The notes beneath the pieces were generated by a model. It saw only the letters and a list, made by a program, of their open reading frames with translations, did no database searches and had not been told where the DNA came from. DNA of 42,630 nucleotides from Desulfobacteraceae bacterium (GTDB lineage Bacteria > Desulfobacterota > Desulfobacteria > Desulfobacterales > Desulfobacteraceae). Below are positions 36,139-42,630 of this stretch, piece by piece (position 1 is the stretch's first letter; every line of letters begins with the position of its first letter). The translations under genes were made by a program, and so were the position numbers. The stretch is from assembly GCA_024226935.1 (NCBI GenBank), contig JAAELK010000176.1, positions 1-42,630 on the forward strand, read 5' to 3'.

Positions 36139-37043
36139 AAAGAATAATAAACAAAAAACAGGTTTCCACCGAAGGATTTGAAGATCTTTATCCCTTTAAA
36201 TCCCATTTTTTAAACATAAATGGACATGATCTTCACTATGTGGACCAAGGAACAGGCCATCCTGTATTTATGATCCATGGCAACCCCACCTGGTCTTTTT
36301 ATTATCGAAACCTGATCACCCACCTGTCAAAAGGGTTTCGCACCATTGTCCCGGATCATATCGGCTGTGGATTTTCCGACAAACCGAGTCCTGAACACTA
36401 TGACTATACTCTGGCCTCCAGGATAGATGATCTGGACAATCTAATACAAACCCTTTGCCCCGATGAAAAAATATCTTTTATCGTCCATGACTGGGGGGGC
36501 ATGATCGGACTTGCCTGGGCCCTGGATCACCTGGATAGAATCGAAAAAATCGTGATTACCAATACATCCGGTTTTTTTCTGCCAAAGGAAAAGCCCCTTC
36601 CTCTTTTATTATGGATGATTAAATATTTAAGCTGGCTTGGAATCCCCGGGGTGCTGGGATTGAATGCCTTTGCAAGGGGAGCCCTGACCCTTGGGTCGGA
36701 GACAAAACTATCTTCCCCCGTCAAAAAAGGCTTGATCGCCCCCTATAATTCTTGGAAAAACCGCATTGCCACCTTAAAATTTGTCCAGGACATCCCCATA
36801 AGCAAAAAAGACAAAAGCTTTTGTGTGGTAGACCAGGTGGACCGGCATCTGACAAAATTGGATGATAAGAAACTACTATTTCTCTGGGGGGCAAAGGATT
36901 TTGTCTTTGACCTGAGCTTCTTAAATGAATTCAGGCAGCGTTTTCCAAAAGCTGCCTGCCATATATTTCAAGATGCCGGCCATTACCTGTTTGAAGACAA
37001 ACCCAAAGAGACCCGGGAACTCATCAAATCATTTTTAACTTAA
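36132..37043 (+). CDS. oleB: OleB, beta-lactone decarboxylase (alpha/beta hydrolase)
   Basis: 303 aa. HGNPTW (49-54) oxyanion segment, nucleophile Asp120 in VHDWGG and His284 in DAGHYLFED are the haloalkane-dehalogenase-like triad that OleB uses to decarboxylate cis-beta-lactones to cis-olefins. The gene lies between oleA and oleC as in other ole clusters, which decides the call over a dehalogenase. Start codon overlaps the oleA stop (ATGGTAA). Confidence 0.88.
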   Translation: MVKRIINKKQVSTEGFEDLYPFKSHFLNINGHDLHYVDQGTGHPVFMIHGNPTWSFYYRNLITHLSKGFRTIVPDHIGCGFSDKPSPEHYDYTLASRIDDLDNLIQTLCPDEKISFIVHDWGGMIGLAWALDHLDRIEKIVITNTSGFFLPKEKPLPLLLWMIKYLSWLGIPGVLGLNAFARGALTLGSETKLSSPVKKGLIAPYNSWKNRIATLKFVQDIPISKKDKSFCVVDQVDRHLTKLDDKKLLFLWGAKDFVFDLSFLNEFRQRFPKAACHIFQDAGHYLFEDKPKETRELIKSFLT

Positions 37044-37097
37044 CAAATTATAACACCCCTTTTGACTTTTTGATCCGGGTCGGGTAATAGATAATCT

Positions 37098-37832
37098 ATG
37101 CTTGGATTTGGAAAAAAGAAAAAAGAGGACGAAGAAAAAAAGGGGACGAAAACTGCTCCAACTCCCCCTTCTCCTGGAAAAAAGGCCGGGAAACAAGGCA
37201 AAACCCCGGCCGAAGAGGGTGATACAGCTAAAAATGATCCTACCCCGAAAAAGAAAAAAACTATCACAAAAAAAAAGGTGATTATTCTTTTACTGGTATT
37301 GGGAGTCATCGGGGCATGCCTTTTGGTCTATACGACCTATTTTACAAAAAAAGGCTCTGAAACAACCATATATAAAAAAATTGACCTCACCCATGTCAAG
37401 CTGCCCGAAGAGATAATGAAATTTACCTTTAAGCACTTTCCAGATCTCTATTTTTCCCTGGTAAACTTTAATGCACAGATCACCCTCTTTGACACCGAAA
37501 TTACCAGGATTAAGACCATTGCCCAAAAATACCCAGAACAAAAAAAAATTACTGATACCGAAAAAAAAGTGTTGGAAAAGGGAAAAAACACTTTGGTAAA
37601 GCAATTTTCAAAGCTGGAAAAACCAATTAAGGAAACCTATGTTCTTTTCCAGGTTAATGAAACCCGGGGCCTTGCAAGAATTAAAGAACAACAAAAAGAA
37701 CTGACCGGGATGGCTCAAACCGCCTTAAAAACAGCCCAGGAACAAACAAAAAAAATCAAATCCCATACCCCCCAGGTTCCAAAGGGTATCATCCAGGGGA
37801 CATTGTATAAATTAAAAAAGAAATTTTTATGA
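37098..37832 (+). CDS. Single-span membrane protein of unknown function inside the ole operon
   Basis: 244 aa; not recognised. Residues 1-60 are extremely Lys/Pro-rich and disordered-looking. A single membrane helix spans about 61-80 (VIILLLVLGVIGACLLVY), followed by a mostly helical, charged domain (about 90-244) with likely coiled segments. The basic N-terminus predicts that end stays in the cytoplasm. It starts 54 nt after oleB and overlaps the oleC start by 4 nt (ATGA), so it is made with the Ole enzymes. Possible roles: membrane anchor for the Ole assembly, or product handling. Both are guesses. Confidence 0.75.
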   Translation: MLGFGKKKKEDEEKKGTKTAPTPPSPGKKAGKQGKTPAEEGDTAKNDPTPKKKKTITKKKVIILLLVLGVIGACLLVYTTYFTKKGSETTIYKKIDLTHVKLPEEIMKFTFKHFPDLYFSLVNFNAQITLFDTEITRIKTIAQKYPEQKKITDTEKKVLEKGKNTLVKQFSKLEKPIKETYVLFQVNETRGLARIKEQQKELTGMAQTALKTAQEQTKKIKSHTPQVPKGIIQGTLYKLKKKFL

Positions 37833-39478
37833 CAAAATTTACCAATATTTCACTGAGCCTTAAAAAAACAGCCGAGCGTTACCCTTATAAAAGAGCCGTA
37901 GTCTATCCCAATGGCCGGGACAAAAATGGGAGGGTATTATACAGTCAGATAACCTTGAGTCAGTTGAACACACTTTCCGACAACCTGGCCTATGGACTTG
38001 AAAATATCGGTATTACCAGGGGAATGAGAACCATTGTAATGATCCCCCCGGGAATGGAGTTTTTTATCACCATGTTTGCCATGTTCAAGGTGGGGGCGGT
38101 CCCTGTTGTGGTAGATCCCGGCATGGGAATCAGCAGGATGCTCCAATGCCTTCAGCAGGGCAGACCCAAAGCGTTCATCGGCATCGAAAAAGCCCACTTG
38201 CTCCGCACCCTGAAACCCAAATATTTTAAAACCGTTAAACACTGGGTAACCGTGGGGAAAAAATGGTTCTGGGGTGGCCATACCCTGAATCAGCTCATGT
38301 CCCATGAAAGGGATGACTTTTCCAGGGCCCAGACCACATGGGATGAAACCGCCGCCATTGTATTTACCACAGGTTCCACAGGCCCCGCCAAGGGGGTTGT
38401 CTACACCCATGGAAATTTTGATGCCCAGATAAAACAGATCCAGGCCCATTTTAAAATTGAACCAGATGAAATTGATCTTCCCACCTTCCCCTTATTTGCC
38501 CTCTTTGATCCTGTACTGGGAATGACAGCTATAATCCCGGATATGAATCCAACTAGGCCTGCCATGGTAAACCCAATCAAAATCATCGAAGCAATCGAAA
38601 ATCACGGGGTAACCAATATGTTTGCCTCCCCAGCCCTGCTCAACCGGGTGGGTAAATACGGCCAGGAAAACGAAATCAAGCTGCCCTCCCTTCGACGGGT
38701 AGTGTCGGCCGGGGCTCCGGTAAGTCCCTCCAATATTGAACAATTTTCAACCATGCTTTCAGAAAAAACCCAGATCCATACCCCCTATGGAGCCACAGAA
38801 GCCGTTCCCATCATCTCCATCGGATCCCATGAAATTTTATCTCAAACCAAACACTTAAGTGAACAGGGATTTGGCATGTGCATCGGCAGACCCATCGAAA
38901 ATACCGCCATCAGGCTTTTAAAAATCATCGATGATCCCATCACCCAACTACGAGATTCCCTGATGGTTCCTAAAAATCAGGTGGGGGAAATAGCGGTACA
39001 AGCGGATCTTGTAACACAACATTACTTTAATAACCGGGAAGCTGATCTTCTGGCAAAAATTCCGGATTCAAACGGAACTATCTGGCATCGTATGGGGGAC
39101 CTGGGGTGGGAAGATTCCAAGGGCCGAATCTGGTTCTGCGGCAGAAAAAATCACCGGGTAACCACGGGAAAAGAAACATTGTTTACCATTCCCGTGGAAG
39201 CTATCTTTAACAACCATGAAAAAGTTTTGAGAAGCGCCCTCACAGGAGTAGGCCCCAAAGCAAACCAGATACCCGTGATCTTCATCGAACTAAAATTAAA
39301 AATAATCAATGAAAAAGCCTTAATTCAGGAACTTATAACCCTTGCCAAATCCAACCCCCTGACCGCCGGCATTGAGCATATATTCATTGAAAAAAGCTTT
39401 CCAGTGGATATTCGTCATAATTCAAAAATTTTCAGGGAGAAACTGGCTGTAAAAGCCAAAAACAAGCTCAAGCTGTGA
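37829..39478 (+). CDS. oleC: OleC, ATP-dependent beta-lactone synthetase
   Basis: 549 aa, adenylate-forming fold. P-loop FTTGSTGPAKG (179-189), PYGATEA motif, HRMGDLGW and the C-terminal FPVDIRHNSKIFREKLA, which is characteristic of OleC (xPVDxRHNxKI). OleC turns the 2-alkyl-3-hydroxyacid into a beta-lactone for OleB. Its start overlaps the membrane-protein stop. No oleD reductase follows: the next gene is convergent. Confidence 0.9.
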   Translation: MTKFTNISLSLKKTAERYPYKRAVVYPNGRDKNGRVLYSQITLSQLNTLSDNLAYGLENIGITRGMRTIVMIPPGMEFFITMFAMFKVGAVPVVVDPGMGISRMLQCLQQGRPKAFIGIEKAHLLRTLKPKYFKTVKHWVTVGKKWFWGGHTLNQLMSHERDDFSRAQTTWDETAAIVFTTGSTGPAKGVVYTHGNFDAQIKQIQAHFKIEPDEIDLPTFPLFALFDPVLGMTAIIPDMNPTRPAMVNPIKIIEAIENHGVTNMFASPALLNRVGKYGQENEIKLPSLRRVVSAGAPVSPSNIEQFSTMLSEKTQIHTPYGATEAVPIISIGSHEILSQTKHLSEQGFGMCIGRPIENTAIRLLKIIDDPITQLRDSLMVPKNQVGEIAVQADLVTQHYFNNREADLLAKIPDSNGTIWHRMGDLGWEDSKGRIWFCGRKNHRVTTGKETLFTIPVEAIFNNHEKVLRSALTGVGPKANQIPVIFIELKLKIINEKALIQELITLAKSNPLTAGIEHIFIEKSFPVDIRHNSKIFREKLAVKAKNKLKL

Positions 39479-39499
39479 ATCAAGATAGATCCATTACCG

Positions 39500-40801
39500 T
39501 TAATCGGGTAAAAGATCATAAAAATAAAGCATGGCATCGGACCGGGTGATGATACCGATGAGCCTATCATCCTTTATCACCGGAATCCTGCCAATATCAT
39601 GTTTAATCATGAGTTTAGCCGCCTCTACTACACTTTTATCATGGGTAATGGTCACAGGATTTCGGCTCATAAATGCCTTGATGGGTGCCTGCATCTGTTT
39701 TGACTTCCTGACTCGCTTAAAATCCCGCCGGGAGATCACCCCAACCAGATTCTCGTCCTTATCTACCACCGGCATACCGGTACAGCCCATATCCCTTAAC
39801 AGCATGACCACCTCTTCAACCAGGGTATCTTGTTCCACCGTGACCACGGGATAGGACATAACATCAGATAACATAACCGAGGATAACTGGTTGCCGCTTA
39901 CAAGCTCTATGATCATCTCCTGGATTGTTGCAGGATTAACCCCCTTCAACAATGCGGAACCAGCTCCCGGATGGCCTCCGCCCCCCATACTTCGCATGAG
40001 CAAACCGATATTAATCTCATCCACCCCACTTCTACCTATGACCATGCATTTATCCTGCTCAGTATCCCTGAAAATACCAAAGGCCACATCAACATTCACG
40101 ATCTCCCGGTACATTTGCAGGACCATGGCCAGATTCTGGACCCGTCCATTAACGTCCAACTGGGATAAACTAAAGGAAATCCCACCCAATTGAGTCCGTT
40201 CCGCCTTCTGAACCATTTCAAAAAGAATGTCCTTTTGTCTCTTGCTATAGGCAGATTTTAAAAAAGTGGATAAAATATTTAAATCTGCTTTCCGATCCAG
40301 CAAAAAGCCTGCAGCATATGCATCTTCCGGCAGGGTAGACGGAAAAGACAAGTTACCGGTATCCTCATACAAACCCATCAAAAAAAGAGTGGCCTGAATG
40401 GGAGTTATCAACTTTTTTTGTTTTTTAATTTCCTGTACCAGCATGGTAATCGTCGCCCCGGTCTCCTTGATATTTTTCTCATCGGCCTGCATATCTCCCC
40501 TGGTATGGTGATCCCAGATAATGATCCGAAGGTCGGTTTTTTTCTCTAGGGCCAACATCCGTCGGTCAAGGCGATCCCAAGTATGGGTGTCAACAACGAT
40601 GAGGGTATCCACCTCATCATAATCAATTTCCGGCGGAGAATAAAAATCAAATAAATCTTTGTGAATGGATAAAAAAGTTTTTAGATTAGCATTGATTGAA
40701 CCGGGCAGCACAGGTTTTGCGTCGGGATACACAAGCTTGGCTGCAAAAAGACTTGCCAGAGCATCAAAATCCGAACCCTTATGGGTGGTTATAATCTTCA
40801 T
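39500..40801 (-). CDS. DHH/DHHA1 phosphoesterase with two CBS domains
   Basis: 433 aa. THKGSDFDALAS gives metal ligands Asp11 and Asp13, VVDTH Asp71 and WDHHTRGD the DHH (97-99). GGGGHPGAGS is the DHHA1 substrate motif (about 273-282). Two CBS repeats follow (about 312-430), each ending in a VGVISRRD/IGIITRSD block, and would bind adenine nucleotides. In many deltaproteobacteria and Aquifex the same head is fused to a poly(A)/CCA nucleotidyltransferase; here the chain stops after the CBS pair. Likely a nanoRNase/oligonucleotide phosphodiesterase or cyclic dinucleotide hydrolase regulated by nucleotides. Convergent with oleC, 21 nt apart. Confidence 0.87.
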   Translation of the reverse strand: MKIITTHKGSDFDALASLFAAKLVYPDAKPVLPGSINANLKTFLSIHKDLFDFYSPPEIDYDEVDTLIVVDTHTWDRLDRRMLALEKKTDLRIIIWDHHTRGDMQADEKNIKETGATITMLVQEIKKQKKLITPIQATLFLMGLYEDTGNLSFPSTLPEDAYAAGFLLDRKADLNILSTFLKSAYSKRQKDILFEMVQKAERTQLGGISFSLSQLDVNGRVQNLAMVLQMYREIVNVDVAFGIFRDTEQDKCMVIGRSGVDEINIGLLMRSMGGGGHPGAGSALLKGVNPATIQEMIIELVSGNQLSSVMLSDVMSYPVVTVEQDTLVEEVVMLLRDMGCTGMPVVDKDENLVGVISRRDFKRVRKSKQMQAPIKAFMSRNPVTITHDKSVVEAAKLMIKHDIGRIPVIKDDRLIGIITRSDAMLYFYDLLPD

Positions 40802-41121
40802 ATGTCCTCATTTGTTAGATTTTTATATGAAACTTAGTTCAAGGTATTGTAATTATAAGAGTTTCATTTTTTGTTGTGGCCAGGCCCAAATACCATACTC
40901 CGGCCATGCCACTTATTCCATGAAAAGTATTATACCTGTGCCACAAGGGAAATCAATGGATTTGTGCATCCCAATTCCATTGTTTTCTATTAATTATTTC
41001 CAATATAAGCCAAATTATTATAATATCTTTTTTTATGGAGTATTAACACGCCATTTTTTTTCTTCTAATTTTATTTGCTCGTTAAATTCAATAAATTATT
41101 TACCCTTTTCAAGGAATAAAT
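40802..41121. other. Intergenic region, 320 nt, no gene supported
   Basis: AT-rich divergent spacer between the DHH-CBS gene and the GAF sensor. It must hold both promoters, but no pair of boxes stands out. An open frame at 40665-41171 crosses it but also runs through the DHH coding region and has no ribosome site. Confidence 0.4.
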
Positions 41122-42513
41122 TTGAATTTTCCATTGTGGAATCAAAAATTGCGGAAACAAAAAATCTCTAAGCTGGGTCCAATTAAAGATAAACCACGAA
41201 AAAGTGTTCTATTCCATATCATTAAAAATCCTCTATTACGAATCCTTTTAACCATGATGCTGACCATCGCTATTGTTTTTCCAATGTTCAGCATCTATTT
41301 TATTTTTCCACAATTTGTCAATCTGCTGACGAATCACTTGAAAAATGAGGCTATAAAAAATGCCAACCATTTGAAATATATAACTACCAATAACAAAACA
41401 GGGAAAATCAACCTGCCCATCTCCCTGGATACCAAAAATAATTTACTACAGATAAAATATGATTTACATTTAGAAAAAATAAAAATTTTTTCCAAGAACG
41501 GGCAAACCATATTTTCAACAAATCCCCGGGATATTGGCGAACTAAATACCCACAATTATTTTCATACCCTGGTAGCCGGGGGAAAAATCATCACCCATCT
41601 GGTTCAAAAGGACTCCATCACCCTTGAAGGACGACCCATCAAGGTAGAAGTGATTGAAACCTACCTGCCTTTGATGGTTAATGATATTTTTGGAGGTGCC
41701 ATAGAAGTTTATTCCGATATCACTAATATTAAAAATGCCTTGACCAAATTGCTCAATCAACTCAAACTGACCATAGTGATTTTCAGTATTATAATAGTAC
41801 TTTTTCTTTTCGTCCTCCTGATTAAAGCCAGTCGCAATATTATTGAAAAAAATCAGGCAGACAAAGCCCTTGGACAAATCCATGAAAGACAAGAAGAGTT
41901 GATAATTGAACGCACCGCCAATCTCATAGAAGCAAATAACAAATTAAACATGGAGATTGAAGAACGAAGATTTGCCCAAACCGCCTTAAAGCATAGCCAT
42001 GATACCCAGGCAATTGTAAATAAGTTACTAAAAGACTCACTGAAAAAACTAAGCCTCCAAGAACTTCTCACACAATGCCTGGATCTGATTCTCTCTCTTC
42101 CCTGGCTATCTTTTCAATCCAAAGGATGTATTTTCATAGTTGAAGACGACCCCTTGGTGCTGGTCATGAAAACCCAACGCGGTTTTTCAAAAGAACTTGA
42201 AAAAGAGTGCAGTCTTTTGCCCTTTGGAAAATGTCTGTGTGGTCGTGCCGCTCTATCAAAAGAGATTCTATTTGCAAACCATATGGACGACCGCCATGAT
42301 ATCTTGATTGAAAAAAGACCGGATCACGGTAACTATTGTGTCCCCATTCTTATCAAAGACCAAGTCTTTGGATTAATCAGTATTTATGTAAAGAAAGGAC
42401 ATAAACAAAACCCGGAGGAAGAAAAATTTTTAAAGACCATCGCCAATACCCTGGCCGGAGTTTTAATACAAAGACATAGACAAATAGAAAAAAATAAATA
42501 TCCACCTTCTTAG
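41122..42513 (+). CDS. Membrane-bound sensor with periplasmic domain, coiled coil and GAF domain; probably truncated
   Basis: 463 aa from a TTG at 41122, chosen for the AAGGAA 6 nt ahead. TM1 about 35-60, a periplasmic sensor region about 61-208, TM2 about 209-235, a coiled coil about 238-300 (KALGQIHERQEELIIERTAN) and a GAF domain about 305-455 with LPFGKCLCGRAALSKEILFA and YCVPILIKDQVFGLISIY. Such GAF domains usually precede a histidine kinase or GGDEF domain, but this ORF ends right after the GAF at a TAG lying inside a hairpin. Either a bare sensor or a kinase cut by an inserted element. Confidence 0.78.
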   Translation: MNFPLWNQKLRKQKISKLGPIKDKPRKSVLFHIIKNPLLRILLTMMLTIAIVFPMFSIYFIFPQFVNLLTNHLKNEAIKNANHLKYITTNNKTGKINLPISLDTKNNLLQIKYDLHLEKIKIFSKNGQTIFSTNPRDIGELNTHNYFHTLVAGGKIITHLVQKDSITLEGRPIKVEVIETYLPLMVNDIFGGAIEVYSDITNIKNALTKLLNQLKLTIVIFSIIIVLFLFVLLIKASRNIIEKNQADKALGQIHERQEELIIERTANLIEANNKLNMEIEERRFAQTALKHSHDTQAIVNKLLKDSLKKLSLQELLTQCLDLILSLPWLSFQSKGCIFIVEDDPLVLVMKTQRGFSKELEKECSLLPFGKCLCGRAALSKEILFANHMDDRHDILIEKRPDHGNYCVPILIKDQVFGLISIYVKKGHKQNPEEEKFLKTIANTLAGVLIQRHRQIEKNKYPPS

Positions 42514-42630
42514 AAGGTGGTTTTGCCTTTTACCCCCTATAAGGGGGCTATGCTTGCCTCCTGAGAAGACAAGCAGGTCATCCCCTATTTCATACAAACT
42601 TCTTATTGTTCTTGTTGCTTTTCAAGCACT
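42502..42630. other. Cluster of three short hairpins at the window end (terminator and/or mobile-element end)
   Basis: Hairpin 1: CCACCTTCT-T-AGAAGGTGG (42502-42520), followed by TTTTGCCTTTT, a possible terminator. Hairpin 2: CCCCCTATAAGGGGG. Hairpin 3: GCTTG...CAAGC. Closely packed imperfect hairpins are typical of IS200/IS605-type ends, but no transposase is in view, so this is only a possibility. Confidence 0.4.

Noticed and set aside
36132-37043. Haloalkane dehalogenase
   Set aside because: Sequence motifs overlap with that family, but position between oleA and oleC with overlapping reading frames makes OleB far more likely.
40665-41171. 168-codon plus-strand open frame
   Set aside because: It starts inside the DHH-CBS coding region on the opposite strand, runs through AT-rich spacer and overlaps the GAF sensor start. 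No ribosome site.
1-42630. CRISPR array, prophage, toxin-antitoxin or restriction system
   Set aside because: No regularly spaced direct repeats, phage structural genes, or paired small toxin/antitoxin ORFs are visible on either strand.

Overview
The window looks like the chromosome of an anaerobic, lipid-metabolising deltaproteobacterium, most likely a sulfate reducer of the Desulfobacteraceae/Desulfobacula type. This is an inference from gene content and style: moderate GC, a beta-oxidation operon with DUF35 and thiolase partners, an oleABC cluster beside a PfaC-like synthase, and Cys4-tailed sensors. No marker gene such as rRNA is present to prove it.

Layout. Positions 1-171 hold the 3' end of an IS3-family insertion sequence. 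It is followed by a tRNA-Pro(GGG) on the minus strand with its own promoter and terminator, then two small methyltransferases (585-1986). A TetR regulator (2231-2878) is divergent from a seven-gene operon at 3255-14365. The spacer between them holds a perfect 21-bp palindrome just downstream of a TTGACA promoter, and a weaker copy nearer tetR.

The operon encodes a hydratase-2/SDR fusion, a four-domain protein (HMG-CoA-synthase-like, DUF35, SDR, SCP-2), an SCP-x-type thiolase, an acyl-CoA ligase, two acyl-CoA dehydrogenases and an alpha-methylacyl-CoA racemase. Together these supply every activity of peroxisomal branched-chain or sterol side-chain beta-oxidation. Two members look catalytically degenerate: the HMGS-like domain and the first dehydrogenase. 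They probably serve as partner subunits.

14577-24600 is mostly housekeeping: a cysteine-synthase-like PLP enzyme with a Cys-rich tail, a secreted NlpC/P60-like protein lacking the catalytic Cys, VF530 and YqeY-like proteins, a Ski2-like helicase, RidA, EttA, an EamA transporter and a CZB chemoreceptor broken by a 2-nt frameshift. 24603-26793 holds an uncommon DAHP synthase-prephenate dehydratase fusion. It is preceded by a Phe-rich leader peptide, a classical attenuator and a second tandem terminator.

27023-30619 contains a Cys4-tailed membrane sensor, a ThiF/Sir2/HIT gene set and an unrecognised protein. 30806-39478 is a tightly coupled operon: a PfaC-like KS-CLF-DH-DH synthase, oleA, oleB, a single-span membrane protein and oleC. 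It suggests dedicated head-to-head condensation of long, possibly polyunsaturated, acyl chains to olefins. The window closes with a DHH-CBS protein, a GAF sensor that appears truncated, and a cluster of hairpins that may be the edge of another mobile element.
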